Shown here piece after piece: positions 37,107-45,768 of a DNA stretch of 64,000 nt. Position numbers and translations under genes: made by a program. Positions within the stretch are counted from its first letter, which is position 1, and every line of letters starts with the position of its first letter. The DNA comes from Saccharospirillaceae bacterium (GTDB lineage: Bacteria > Pseudomonadota > Gammaproteobacteria > Pseudomonadales > Oceanobacteraceae). The DNA lies in contig JAJOJJ010000002.1 in the NCBI GenBank assembly GCA_021208685.1, forward strand, positions 1 to 64,000, read 5' to 3'. Below the pieces are notes generated by a model. It ran no database searches and was not told the origin of the DNA. It saw only the letters and a list, made by a program, of their open reading frames with translations.

Positions 37107-37133
37107 AAAGCCCGCGAAAGCGGGCTTTTTATT
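37107..37133. terminator. Bidirectional terminator between gcvP and an orphan gene
   Basis: The stem aaagcccgc/gcgggcttt with a gaaa tetraloop has T tracts in both orientations. It serves gcvP on the plus strand and directly abuts the stop codon (37129-37131) of the minus-strand gene. Confidence 0.88.
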
Positions 37134-37734
37134 GTGTTTCCTTATCGGCTGACTTATACAGCCAAATTTTCAAGGCTTTATTAGAACCAAAATTTGACTG
37201 TACATGAATCACACCAAGATTATCAGGCAAAATCACTCGATGCTGCTCTAAAAGCTTTTCAATCCTCTCAATATAATCAGGCACTCTTTTATCAAAAGCC
37301 ATTGCACTTCTATTCAATTTAGCAAATGGATTTCTAGCATGTAGCATATCACCGCATAAATCATAAGCCGCCTCAAATTGCTTTTTTGTAAGATATCCAC
37401 CTCTGACATCAACCCATTTATCTTTAACATACCCCTTGGTTGGTATCGGGTAAAAATCAGGATTTATTAATTTTATCTTTTTTATAATTCGTTTTGCATG
37501 CCAATCCTTATCCATGTCAGAACGAACTTCTTTATACTTCTCTTTATGAGCAACCAACGATGAAAATGCTATCAGCTCTAGTATTTTTCTTAACTGCAAT
37601 GCTTCGGATTCTACTTTGGCTTTCAGATATACGACATCAGCATTACCATTTACTAACGCTTTCAATACCTCTAGTCTTTTATCAATCTCCCACATCATCC
37701 AAAGATATTTCTTTCTAATACGCGAATTATCCAT
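37129..37734 (-). CDS. AT-rich orphan gene, all-alpha protein of unknown function
   Basis: I do not recognise this 201-residue protein. It is Lys/Leu-rich, predicted mostly helical, without signal peptide or membrane segments. Possible landmarks are a helix RKILELIAFSSLVAHK (near 48-63) and a motif CGDMLHARNPF (near 126-136). Both recall HEPN-like helices, but a clean RxxxxH motif at the expected position is not obvious. Base composition is much more AT-rich than gcvP or the gene at 38492, and it is bracketed by REP clusters. These features suggest horizontal acquisition. Nothing adjacent suggests a partner. Confidence 0.7.
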   Translation of the reverse strand: MDNSRIRKKYLWMMWEIDKRLEVLKALVNGNADVVYLKAKVESEALQLRKILELIAFSSLVAHKEKYKEVRSDMDKDWHAKRIIKKIKLINPDFYPIPTKGYVKDKWVDVRGGYLTKKQFEAAYDLCGDMLHARNPFAKLNRSAMAFDKRVPDYIERIEKLLEQHRVILPDNLGVIHVQSNFGSNKALKIWLYKSADKETQ

Positions 37735-37886
37735 CGATCACCTGTGCACCTAAATCTATGAATACCCATCATTGTACAAACCAAAATTTGTTCTTGGTGT
37801 AGTGCAGTCGTCTCTTCAGCCCCTATCTGGCATTATGACCACATCCCTGAAGAACTTCACTAATTCGGTTTTTATCGGCTTACTGC

Positions 37887-38004
37887 TCCCGCGCTCCGCG
37901 TGAGAATGCAACTGTACCAGCAAGGACTACCACGCAGAGCGTGGGAGCCAGATACCACGCAGAGCGTGGGAGCCAGATACCACGCAGAGCGTGGGAGCCA
38001 GATA
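37887..38004. repeat. BIME cluster with three tandem 25-bp REP units
   Basis: An outward REP (tcccgcgctccgcgtgagaa) is followed by a spacer containing ccagcaaggacta and three exact head-to-tail copies of a 25-bp unit starting at 37930, 37955 and 37980. Each copy contains the stem ccacgc/gcgtgg with loop aga. The layout of opposite palindromes joined by a conserved spacer is that of bacterial interspersed mosaic elements. Confidence 0.85.
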
Positions 38005-38043
38005 ACGCGAGTGTTCGGCGTAATCAACGTAACCCCGCTTCCT

Positions 38044-38108
38044 CGTTCCCACGCTCCGCGTGGGAATGCAACGGTGCCAGCAAGGGCTACCACGCAGAGC
38101 GTGGGAAC
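38044..38108. repeat. BIME, paired REP palindromes
   Basis: gttcccacgctccgcgtggg (from 38045) and accacgcagagcgtgggaac (38089-38108) face each other across a spacer with ccagcaagggct, the same arrangement as at 37887 and 40520. Confidence 0.85.
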
Positions 38109-38491
38109 AGAACATTGCTGAATTCATATACAGCTATATTGCAGCAATACGCGAACACGCTGTTTTTTTAAATAATAACCGAAAACACTGTTCCGGATTT
38201 TCGCTTGCGGTTTCATCATTCCGTCATCACAGATTCACAGCATCCTGATTTTGCCCGCCATTCCGGCTGCTAAAGACTGATTTTAATATTAGCGGACGTT
38301 AATGCCTGAAAAATTTCCGCTTTAATTCTGAAATCAAGTGGCAAAATACGTCAGTTTGAAACGAGTTGAAACTCATTTTAATACGGATACCGGGCGCGGA
38401 ATTCGCCCTCTGATCTGCCTTAAAAATGTCACACAAAGGAAACAAATAATCTTCTCAATAGCGCCTTCCATCAAGAAGGAGCCCCCTCAAA

Positions 38492-40447
38492 ATGAAATAC
38501 CCAAAATTATTAATACCTCTGGTGTTTATCAGCGGTTTACTGACAGGCTGTAATGATGAGCCGGAAAATAAATCGGATACGCCTGACGTTGTCGTTGATA
38601 AAAAAACCTACAAGCCATTTACCATTGGCCTGCTGCCTGATACTCAGGGCGGAAGCGATGCTACTGGTCAGGCACATGTGGCACTGCATCCGCTGCGCGA
38701 AGTATTAAAGCATCAGTCGGCAGCAGGTACCGATATGGTTATCGCCTTAGGCGATCTGACTGATGAAGGATCAGCCGTTGAATGGCAGGAGTGGACGTCT
38801 GTTGCCAAAACTTACCGTGATCAGGGTATGGAGTTTTTACCGGTCATGGGCAATCACGAAATGAACTACAGTTATACCCATGCCTGGGTAAAAACAATGC
38901 GCGATTATATTCCTGAAGATGCCGTGCATATGCCGGGTTATGAATGGATCAACTATTATGTCATTCGTGAAAATATTCTGATTATCGGCCTTGCCTATTA
39001 CAACCTGCCGATTGCCATTGACTGGATTGAAGAGACTCTGGAAAAAACAACCGGCAAAGTTGATCACGTGGTGGTTGCCAGCCACGACGGTCTGATTGGT
39101 GCAAAATACGGCCTCACCCGTGAGCAGATTGTTGAAGGTACTAAAGATGATGACTGGGTATACAGTGTTGCCGATAAAATCCGCGCGTTATTCTCACAAC
39201 ACGATGTTATTTATGTTCAGGGGCATGAGCATCAATATCAGCGTTCATTAATTACCAAAGATACAGCACAAACGACCCTTCCTTCCGGCTCAACGCCCTC
39301 TGGCGGTAATTACCGCATGAATGCTTATACACAAATCATGGCAGGTAACGCTTCTTATAAAGGCTATGAATTCCGCTACGGCGAGCGCGAACTGGTGCAG
39401 ATGATTATTGCGCAGAAAAATGCGACCAAAAGCGGTGGCTCAACGCACTTTGATGTGAATTCCGGGCTGCTGAGTTTTAACAACGACCGGGTTAGTTATC
39501 AGGGCTATTTTGCCGAACATACCGCCACCAGCAACGACAGCGATCAGGCTTTTACTGCCAGCTGGCAATTGCATGATCAGTTCACCCGTACCGGCAATCG
39601 CTGCGAAACCGTGGTGTATCCAAACAGCATCCCTGAGGGTACCCGTTCAGTCATGGTTTTCCAGCCGGACTATATTACCGATATATGCCTGGCAGAAGAT
39701 GGCTCTGTCGCGCGTCTTGCCGGTGGTGTGAATAACACCTTTAACCGCACCGACAGCCGTGGCCGCGATATGGAATATATCCCGGGGTTTTCACGCGCAG
39801 AAACACTGACCGATCTTACCCGCCTGGCGTACCAGTGGATGTATCAGTATCACGAAAGCTGGACACCTAACCTGAATGGTGAGCACCGGGTTATTCCCAA
39901 TACCGTTGATAATGTACTGGATATACCGGAAACCACCATTGATCTGAAAGAGCACATCACCCTGAGCTGGACACCGGCAACCGCGAAAACTCTGTCGGAT
40001 ATTCTGATTATCAGCGGTACGCAAAACCAGACCGGTGTTTATCAGGGCGATTACGGTGAAGCTAAAGATATCCGTACTGACAGTGGCCTGCCTGGTTCAA
40101 CCACCGATGCATCCTTGGCTAAAGCACCGGTTGTTCTGCCCGCTACAGCAACCCGCAGCTGGAATATCAGCGATGCGGTTGCCGACGCTTATGCGGTTGA
40201 ATTTAAAGGATCAGAAAAGCTCAGCGCTGAAAGTGCTCAGCTTGCCAGCCTGAACGGCGATCAGTGGCAGGCACTGACCAGTACCAATTGTATTGCCACC
40301 GGACGCTGGCTGGAAAGCTATCTGCAAACACCCCCCGTCCGCGCGGCGGAGTGTGCTAACCAACCACTGGTGGGTTACGATGCCGCTGAAAACACCTGGT
40401 GGACGGTTCTGAACCGGGATGCTGAGCTGGCATTAATCACTCGCTGA
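38492..40447 (+). CDS. Lipoprotein metallophosphoesterase
   Basis: This is a 651-residue secreted lipoprotein (signal peptide with LLTGC lipobox, Cys20) carrying a calcineurin-like metallophosphoesterase domain. Metal-binding motifs are Asp50-x-Gln52 (in place of the usual DxH), GDLTDEG (87-93), GNHE (120-123), SHDG with His198 and GHEH (244-247). The C-terminal 300 residues have no family I can name; short Cys-containing segments suggest disulfides. The substrate is unknown. An aaggag site precedes the ATG, and a terminator follows. It is monocistronic between REP clusters. Confidence 0.85.
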   Translation: MKYPKLLIPLVFISGLLTGCNDEPENKSDTPDVVVDKKTYKPFTIGLLPDTQGGSDATGQAHVALHPLREVLKHQSAAGTDMVIALGDLTDEGSAVEWQEWTSVAKTYRDQGMEFLPVMGNHEMNYSYTHAWVKTMRDYIPEDAVHMPGYEWINYYVIRENILIIGLAYYNLPIAIDWIEETLEKTTGKVDHVVVASHDGLIGAKYGLTREQIVEGTKDDDWVYSVADKIRALFSQHDVIYVQGHEHQYQRSLITKDTAQTTLPSGSTPSGGNYRMNAYTQIMAGNASYKGYEFRYGERELVQMIIAQKNATKSGGSTHFDVNSGLLSFNNDRVSYQGYFAEHTATSNDSDQAFTASWQLHDQFTRTGNRCETVVYPNSIPEGTRSVMVFQPDYITDICLAEDGSVARLAGGVNNTFNRTDSRGRDMEYIPGFSRAETLTDLTRLAYQWMYQYHESWTPNLNGEHRVIPNTVDNVLDIPETTIDLKEHITLSWTPATAKTLSDILIISGTQNQTGVYQGDYGEAKDIRTDSGLPGSTTDASLAKAPVVLPATATRSWNISDAVADAYAVEFKGSEKLSAESAQLASLNGDQWQALTSTNCIATGRWLESYLQTPPVRAAECANQPLVGYDAAENTWWTVLNRDAELALITR

Positions 40448-40468
40448 TACCTGCCTCTGGCAAAAAAG

Positions 40469-40504
40469 AAAAGACCTCAGCGGCCTGCCGTTGAGGTCTT
40501 TTTT
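40469..40504 (+). terminator. Rho-independent terminator after the metallophosphoesterase gene
   Basis: The arms aaaagacctca and tgaggtctttt enclose an inner cggc/gccg stem and are followed by further T residues. Confidence 0.9.
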
Positions 40505-40514
40505 ATCACTCGCT

Positions 40515-40570
40515 TCTATGCTCCGCGTGGGAACTGTGCCAGCAAGGGCTACCACGCAGAGCGTGGGAGC
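40515..40570. repeat. BIME, paired REP palindromes (left arm degenerate)
   Basis: This is the same mosaic as at 38044: ctatgctccgcgtgggaa, spacer with ccagcaagggct, then accacgcagagcgtgggagc. The left stem has lost the outer ttccc of the usual palindrome. Confidence 0.8.
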
Positions 40571-40656
40571 CAGGTGATGTATTTTTCGTTGTATTATCTG
40601 ACGCCTGATTTATCCGCTGGCAAAAAATACCGTATCCTTTAACATGGCCGTATTGT

Positions 40657-40670
40657 TAACAGTACTGTTA
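40657..40670. promoter_or_regulatory. 14-bp perfect palindrome before the GNAT gene
   Basis: taacagtactgtta lies 4 bases before ATG 40675, where a ribosome-binding site would be expected, and none is visible. It may be an operator overlapping the promoter of a leaderless transcript (inference). Confidence 0.4.
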
Positions 40671-40674
40671 TTTT

Positions 40675-41184
40675 ATGCCTTCATTACGCCAAGCTGTTAT
40701 TACCGATATTGCGGAAATTCTGCGTATTCAGGCGCTGTGCTACACCAGCATTGAGCCTGAGAGAGCCGACGCTTTTATTAATAAATTACAGCAGGCTCCC
40801 GACTGTGCTTTTGTAACAGAAACGGAAAGCGGAAAATTACTGGCCTATTTATTCGCCCTGCCCATCCGCACAGAACAGCCACCGGCGCTGGATGCCGATG
40901 ATTTTATCGTGCCGCAGCAAGCCGATTGCTTGTATCTGCATGATTTGGCCATTGATCCCTCGGCACGCGGACTGGGTTTAAGCGCACCGCTGCTGGAGGC
41001 ATTTTTTAATACTGCCAAAGCGCGGCGCTTTACTCAGGCCAGTCTGATTGCCGTTCAGAATTCGGTACCGTTCTGGCAGCGTTATGGTTTTCATAACCGC
41101 CATCCGCTGTCACAGGACGCTGAGTTACAGGCCAGAATCAGCGTTTATGGGGAAGCTGCTTATCTGACCTGCCATCTCGCATAA
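40675..41184 (+). CDS. GNAT family N-acetyltransferase
   Basis: This is a 169-residue acetyltransferase. The fold pattern is clear: RQAVITDIAEILRIQALCY at the N-terminus, LYLHDLAIDPSARGLGLSAPLLEAFF as strand 4 plus acetyl-CoA binding loop (RGLGLS, near residues 98-103), and VQNSVPFWQRYGF near the end. It uses acetyl-CoA; the acceptor is unknown. No ribosome-binding site precedes the ATG, and the 14-bp palindrome ends 4 bases upstream. It converges on the beta-barrel gene with only 5 bases between stops. Confidence 0.85.
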   Translation: MPSLRQAVITDIAEILRIQALCYTSIEPERADAFINKLQQAPDCAFVTETESGKLLAYLFALPIRTEQPPALDADDFIVPQQADCLYLHDLAIDPSARGLGLSAPLLEAFFNTAKARRFTQASLIAVQNSVPFWQRYGFHNRHPLSQDAELQARISVYGEAAYLTCHLA

Positions 41185-41189
41185 TTCCC

Positions 41190-41792
41190 TCAGAAGCGGT
41201 AACTGAGGCCGGCAGAAAAACCACTGATTTTTACATCAAATGCATGGGAAGAACCGTTAAAAACATCTGGCAGGTATTGCTCATCCCAGTGCAGACTGAA
41301 GCCTAACGAACCTGAGCCGTGATAATCTGCCGCCAGTCCGTAATAATATCCCTGTCCCTGATCATTAGTCTGAGCTTCTCCTGAGGGTTTAAGACCGTAA
41401 AAGCTTTCGTAAACGGTCATTCTGGTTTGATGAATCAAACCTCCGGCACGCAATGCGATACGCCAGTGACCACTCAGAGGAAGCTGCAACCGGACGCCAC
41501 CACCCAGACTTTTAATATCCAGATTCAATTCATACAGACCGACAACATCAGCACTTTCTTTGGTGCGGCTATTCATATTGCTGATTGCCAGAAATTCAAA
41601 TCCCAAAAAAGAATCGCCGCGCCAGATAACGCCGCCCTGAAGTTGACGGTTCTTATGGAATTGCTCATCCGTCACTTGCGAATTATTCGCTGTAATCTTG
41701 GGTGCTCCTGCCAAAAGAATAAGTTCAGCAGCCTGACTATTAAGAGCAATAATGAAGAAAAAAATAAGTACCAAACCGTTAGCAATATTCAT
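41190..41792 (-). CDS. Putative small outer-membrane beta-barrel protein
   Basis: This is a 200-residue protein with an N-terminal signal peptide (LVLIFFFIIALNSQA, cleavage near residue 22). Alternating hydrophobic strands end in a C-terminal aromatic, SYRF, as expected for an outer-membrane beta-barrel of about eight strands (OmpA/OmpW-like size). No specific family is recognised. Its start codon overlaps the stop of the upstream lipoprotein gene by 4 bases (ATGA), so the two products are translationally coupled and probably act together at the outer membrane. Confidence 0.75.
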   Translation of the reverse strand: MNIANGLVLIFFFIIALNSQAAELILLAGAPKITANNSQVTDEQFHKNRQLQGGVIWRGDSFLGFEFLAISNMNSRTKESADVVGLYELNLDIKSLGGGVRLQLPLSGHWRIALRAGGLIHQTRMTVYESFYGLKPSGEAQTNDQGQGYYYGLAADYHGSGSLGFSLHWDEQYLPDVFNGSSHAFDVKISGFSAGLSYRF

Positions 41793-42682
41793 GGCCGGTA
41801 CTCCAGACGAATACGGTCACTGCGACTGGCAGACACCTTGCCACCACTGACACCAGCTCCAAGAGTGCCTTCTGCCATACGGTACAAAGCAAGATCCAGC
41901 GTGCAGTATTGCAGATTAAAATCGCGAATATTTACGGACCTGGGTTCGCCAAAACCAAGGCCGCTAACAAAAATATTTATCATCAGATCAAGAAATGAAA
42001 TCACCACATTATTCACCACACCAGCGGCTTCCAGTGCACCTTCAGACGGAATGATATCGCCAACGGTTAAAGTATAGGTACCGCTATCGGCCATCGTGTG
42101 TACATAACGTCCGTAAATTACGTCGCGGCCTGAGTAACAACTCTGTGTACTGACCAGCTTTACTTCATCGCCACCACTGCCACTCCAGCTTAAGGCAATA
42201 TCGTTATTTCGGCTGGCAAATACAGTACCTGTCTGCGGTGAAGTAATAATCAGTTCCTGCGGTATAACAGCGACAGCGCTGAAGCCAACCAGACTCCCGG
42301 CGCCAGCATCAACCCAGGCTTTTTCCGCCGGATACCAGCGTTCTGAGCGGGCATTAAGAGGATCGTGAGCAACCACCAGCTGCAAACTCTGCCCACTGCT
42401 GCCCGGCATATTTCCACGTAAAAAAGTATCTTCTGACGAGTTTTCTCTCAGCAAAGAAGTAACGCTGTCTGCAGTTACCTTCAGCACATCACCCCCCACC
42501 AAAAGTTCAGGCCGACCGTCGACATAAGCCGCAGCAGCCATCACCATCTGCTGCTCGCCATACGGCAGGTCAGCCTGAAAAACCAGAGACACTCCGATAG
42601 GAGAAATATTGGTATCTTCATCGGGGTCTGACAAACAGCCGGAGAGAAAACAAACCGGGATCAACAACGGAAAGAGGCGCAC
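41789..42682 (-). CDS. Hypothetical lipoprotein coupled to a beta-barrel protein
   Basis: This is a 297-residue lipoprotein with a lipobox FLSGC (Cys16) and acidic residues right after the Cys (LSDPDED), favouring outer-membrane sorting. The rest is rich in beta-strand-forming and Gly/Ser sequence, with a Ca-repeat-like or Ig-like character around residues 150-215 (DIALSWSGSGGDEVKLVS, SGTYTLTVGD). I do not recognise a family. The 4-base overlap with the beta-barrel gene supports a joint function. Confidence 0.7.
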   Translation of the reverse strand: MRLFPLLIPVCFLSGCLSDPDEDTNISPIGVSLVFQADLPYGEQQMVMAAAAYVDGRPELLVGGDVLKVTADSVTSLLRENSSEDTFLRGNMPGSSGQSLQLVVAHDPLNARSERWYPAEKAWVDAGAGSLVGFSAVAVIPQELIITSPQTGTVFASRNNDIALSWSGSGGDEVKLVSTQSCYSGRDVIYGRYVHTMADSGTYTLTVGDIIPSEGALEAAGVVNNVVISFLDLMINIFVSGLGFGEPRSVNIRDFNLQYCTLDLALYRMAEGTLGAGVSGGKVSASRSDRIRLEYRP

Positions 42683-42777
42683 AATCGTTAGTCCTTTAAT
42701 GATTAAGGACGCAAGTATAACCTCTACATAGGGTAATTAAACCTGCCGTTTTAATCCGCAGATACAGACAGAAGGAC

Positions 42778-44097
42778 TCACAGCTCTTGATGGCACTGAA
42801 GGCATGTCATACCACCCTCAGCAGAGCGGATGCTTATCTGCGAATATACGTATTGCAGTACTGGTAATTCCAGCCAGCCTGGGGCTGGAATCAGCTCACT
42901 GCTCTTAACCGATTTCTGGAAAATATTCTGGCGACTCAGAGTGTCACTCCGCACCACCAGCGGCAACCAGTGCGCCTGCGTACCATCAGAAATAATCCTG
43001 TTGCGCTGCAGATCAAAAATCTGTGGCTGCCCCTGCTGATCCTGAACCCAGTAAATGCTGCTGCCGGTAAATGGCAGGCTGAGCGGAAATGCCCAGTCGC
43101 CATTGTCGCCATCCAGCAGGCTGTGCAGTTCACTCACCGTCGGTAAACGCCACTGATTCTGGCCGCAATAATGCTGCTGCGATAATTCACCCAGGCGCTG
43201 CTGCAGCGTATTCAGTGTCAGTTTACTGGCCGATTCTTCACTGACCAGCCAGCGCTGCCCCTGTTGCAGATAGTCCACACAACCCCAGGCCTGCTCCTGA
43301 TACGGGCGATGCTGCCAGCGCAGCGGGGTGCCCCAGCGATCAAGGCGCACCATGCGTTGCTGCTCCGATAAATCACCATGGCTGAAATCCGGCAACTGAT
43401 GCAGCAGGGCAAAGCTGTGCGCCAGCGCCTGCTGATGACGCAGCTGAAAAGCAATGCGGTGTACCGGGCTGCGCGCCAGCACCTGTGCCAGTTGCCAGCT
43501 GTCCTGAAAATGCATCAACAGTGGCGCTGCGCTGTTACCGGTGGCTGTTTTGACGCGTTCACCCAATCCCTCATGCAAGACGGCATGCAGAATATTGTGC
43601 AGCGGTTCCAGCTGAGGACTGGCCGGTTCAGCGCGGCTGCCATTACTGATGGCCGCACGGGCAGTGCTTAACGCATCAAGTTGCAGGCGACCCAGTTCAT
43701 CCGGCTGTCCACGCAACCGATACGCTCCGGCCCGGGCCTCGGCCCATAAGCCGGAGGGAGCATCCTGCAGTGGCCGTGGCAGACGGAAGTGACCATTGGC
43801 CGCCACCGCAACATCCTCGCCCAATGGCTGCTCATCAAACACCCAGTGCACACGGAACGCAGACCAATCCGGCGTGTTGCCTGTCAGGGCTAATTGCCCC
43901 TCAACCCTGGCACGTTCATGCAGACGCGGAATGGGTGGCAGTGCAGAAAACCCCAGCTTTGGCTCAGCGGCGGTAACGACCGGTGGAAGCTGCGGGGTGT
44001 CACGGTCGCAACCGGTCAGTCCCATCAGAAGACAGGAACATAAACACACAAGAACCGGTAACCGAACAAAACAGGCGGAGAAATGACGTTTAAGCAT
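42778..44097 (-). CDS. Lipoprotein with Lcl/DUF1566-like region and C-terminal CxxCH
   Basis: This is a 439-residue lipoprotein (LTGC lipobox, Cys30). Residues 265-390 include the pattern of Lcl C-terminal (DUF1566) domains: YCGQNQWRLPTVSELHSLLD, then IYWVQDQQGQPQIFDLQ and WLPLVVR. The final eight residues contain CLQCH (Cys432, Cys435, His436), a c-type haem attachment motif, eight residues from the C-terminus. Whether a single distal CxxCH binds haem is uncertain; a metal site is an alternative. It is 95 bases upstream of the lipoprotein/beta-barrel pair on the same strand, so the three may be one envelope operon. Confidence 0.75.
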   Translation of the reverse strand: MLKRHFSACFVRLPVLVCLCSCLLMGLTGCDRDTPQLPPVVTAAEPKLGFSALPPIPRLHERARVEGQLALTGNTPDWSAFRVHWVFDEQPLGEDVAVAANGHFRLPRPLQDAPSGLWAEARAGAYRLRGQPDELGRLQLDALSTARAAISNGSRAEPASPQLEPLHNILHAVLHEGLGERVKTATGNSAAPLLMHFQDSWQLAQVLARSPVHRIAFQLRHQQALAHSFALLHQLPDFSHGDLSEQQRMVRLDRWGTPLRWQHRPYQEQAWGCVDYLQQGQRWLVSEESASKLTLNTLQQRLGELSQQHYCGQNQWRLPTVSELHSLLDGDNGDWAFPLSLPFTGSSIYWVQDQQGQPQIFDLQRNRIISDGTQAHWLPLVVRSDTLSRQNIFQKSVKSSELIPAPGWLELPVLQYVYSQISIRSAEGGMTCLQCHQEL

Positions 44098-44224
44098 ATG
44101 AAAACAACGACTTACAGAAAGCGTGCATTATGCATGAATAAAAACCCGGGTTGCAGAACTGACAGGGGCTTGCGGGCAGATAAAGCCGATCTATCGTTAT
44201 CAGATCAACGGAAGGAGCAGCGCC

Positions 44225-44650
44225 ATGAATCTAGTCCGCCTGATTTATGCCAGCCACAAAACAGAATTCTGGAACGACCTCGAACTGGGCAAGCTGCTGG
44301 AAAACGCTCAGCGCTTTAATAAAGCCAAGAATATTACCGGCATACTCTACTTTAACCGTAAGTATTTCCTGCAGTGCCTTGAAGGCCAGAGAGACGATGT
44401 ATCCGCCCTGTACAGTGAAATAGTTCAGGACCGACGCCACCGAGATGTGCAGATTCTGGCCTTCGAAGAAATTAACGAACGTGAAATGGAGCAGTGGCAC
44501 ATGAGCTATCTGCCCGACAGTAAAATTACCCAGAGCATGATTCTTAAATACACCAACGGTACCGACTTTGACCCTTTCAGTATGACCGGCCGCGGCGCTC
44601 TCGCCTTTATGCTGCATGCTGCCCGCCTGCTGAAGGCAGAGCAGCCATAA
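44225..44650 (+). CDS. Short BLUF-domain blue-light photoreceptor
   Basis: This is a 141-residue single-domain BLUF protein that binds FAD and senses blue light. Key residues line up with AppA: Tyr8 (AppA Y21), Asn32 (N45), Gln50 (Q63) and Trp91 (W104). Flanking motifs NITGIL and QCLEG are typical. There is no attached output domain, so it must signal through a protein partner. ATG at 44225 follows ggaaggag. Neighbours (an envelope lipoprotein divergently, GAPDH convergently) do not suggest the partner. Confidence 0.93.
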   Translation: MNLVRLIYASHKTEFWNDLELGKLLENAQRFNKAKNITGILYFNRKYFLQCLEGQRDDVSALYSEIVQDRRHRDVQILAFEEINEREMEQWHMSYLPDSKITQSMILKYTNGTDFDPFSMTGRGALAFMLHAARLLKAEQP

Positions 44651-44772
44651 ACCAGCGCCGGAACCGATAACGCTAGTCTGCGCCGCAGCGCGCTTTGCAG
44701 AGACAAAGCCTGAAAACCCTGCGGGACATCAGGGTTGTTACCGGCAGAACACCGGTAACAGGTAAGGAAGTG

Positions 44773-45768
44773 TCAGGCGCGGCTCATCGCCAGCGCAGTA
44801 TCCAGCATGCGGTGGGCAAAGCCCCACTCGTTGTCATACCAGGCCATCACATGCAACAGGTGTCCCTGCGCATGGGTGTGGTTGGCATCAAAGATGGAGG
44901 ACGCCGGATTGCCGTTAAAATCCACCGACACCAGCGCCCGTTCGTTGTAATCCAGCACCGGGCTGAGCGCAGCAGCCGTGCGCATAACGGCGTTAACGTC
45001 ATCGCGTGACGGCGTATCGTGCACCCGCAACACCAGATCCACCAGCGAGACATTGGCCGTCGGTACCCGCACTGCCATACCGGCGATTTTGCCCTCCAGC
45101 CCCGGCAGCACCAGACCAATGGCTTTGGCCGCACCGGTCCGGGTCGGAATCATCGATAACGCCGCCGCCCGCGCGCGATACAGATCATCATGGCCCAGAT
45201 CGAGCAGGTGCTGATCATTGGTGTACGCATGAATGGTGGTCATGCTGCCTTCTTCAATCCCGAACTGCTCATGCAGCACCCGCGCTACCGGTGCCAGACA
45301 ATTGGTGGTGCAGGAAGCATTGGAGACGATGCGGTCAGTGGCCTGCAGTACATTTTCGTTAACGCCGAACACCACCGTCGCATCGGCATCTTCGGCGGGG
45401 GCCGAAATCAGCACCTTACCGGCACCGGCATCCAGGTGCGCCATGGCTTTCGCAGAACTGGTCATGCGCCCGGAGCATTCCAGTACGATGTCGATATCCA
45501 GCCCGGCCCAGGGCAGCTTCAGCGGCTCGGCTTCACGCAGCAGGATGATGGCATCATCACCCAATGCCAGCAGGCCGTCTTCAAGCCGGATATCCGCAGC
45601 GAAATGACCGTGCACCGAATCAAACTCCAGCAGGTGGGCACAGGTTTCGGCATCCCCCAGATCATTAATCGCCACGACCTGTATCTGCTCGCGGTAACCC
45701 GACTGATAAAGCGCTCTTAACACGTTGCGGCCAATACGGCCAAACCCGTTTATGGCTATCCGCAGCAT
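44773..45768 (-). CDS. gap: Glyceraldehyde-3-phosphate dehydrogenase, type I
   Basis: This is a 331-residue NAD-type dehydrogenase that oxidises glyceraldehyde-3-phosphate to 1,3-bisphosphoglycerate. The N-terminal Rossmann motif is INGFGRIGRNVLRAL. The catalytic Cys153 sits in SNASCTTNCLAP and the base His180 in TTIHAYTNDQ. MIPTRTGAAKAIGLVLP favours GAPDH over erythrose-4-phosphate dehydrogenase (Epd), which has different sequence there. ATG at 45768 is chosen because the family begins at this point; the frame is open 74 codons further upstream without homology. It is monocistronic and converges with the BLUF gene. Confidence 0.92.
   Translation of the reverse strand: MLRIAINGFGRIGRNVLRALYQSGYREQIQVVAINDLGDAETCAHLLEFDSVHGHFAADIRLEDGLLALGDDAIILLREAEPLKLPWAGLDIDIVLECSGRMTSSAKAMAHLDAGAGKVLISAPAEDADATVVFGVNENVLQATDRIVSNASCTTNCLAPVARVLHEQFGIEEGSMTTIHAYTNDQHLLDLGHDDLYRARAAALSMIPTRTGAAKAIGLVLPGLEGKIAGMAVRVPTANVSLVDLVLRVHDTPSRDDVNAVMRTAAALSPVLDYNERALVSVDFNGNPASSIFDANHTHAQGHLLHVMAWYDNEWGFAHRMLDTALAMSRA

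Larger units (their letters stand above)
37735..38491. other. Intergenic region with BIME clusters
   Basis: This 757-base region has no supported gene. It contains two clusters of REP palindromes (37887-38004 and 38044-38108). The rest (38110-38491) is AT-rich and ends with the aaggag site of the metallophosphoesterase gene. Short open frames across the palindromes encode repetitive peptides and are artefacts. Confidence 0.6.

Noticed and set aside
37900-38171. Short open frames across the 38-kb repeats encoding repetitive Arg/Glu peptides
   Set aside because: They follow the REP units in several frames and both strands with no start-site support.
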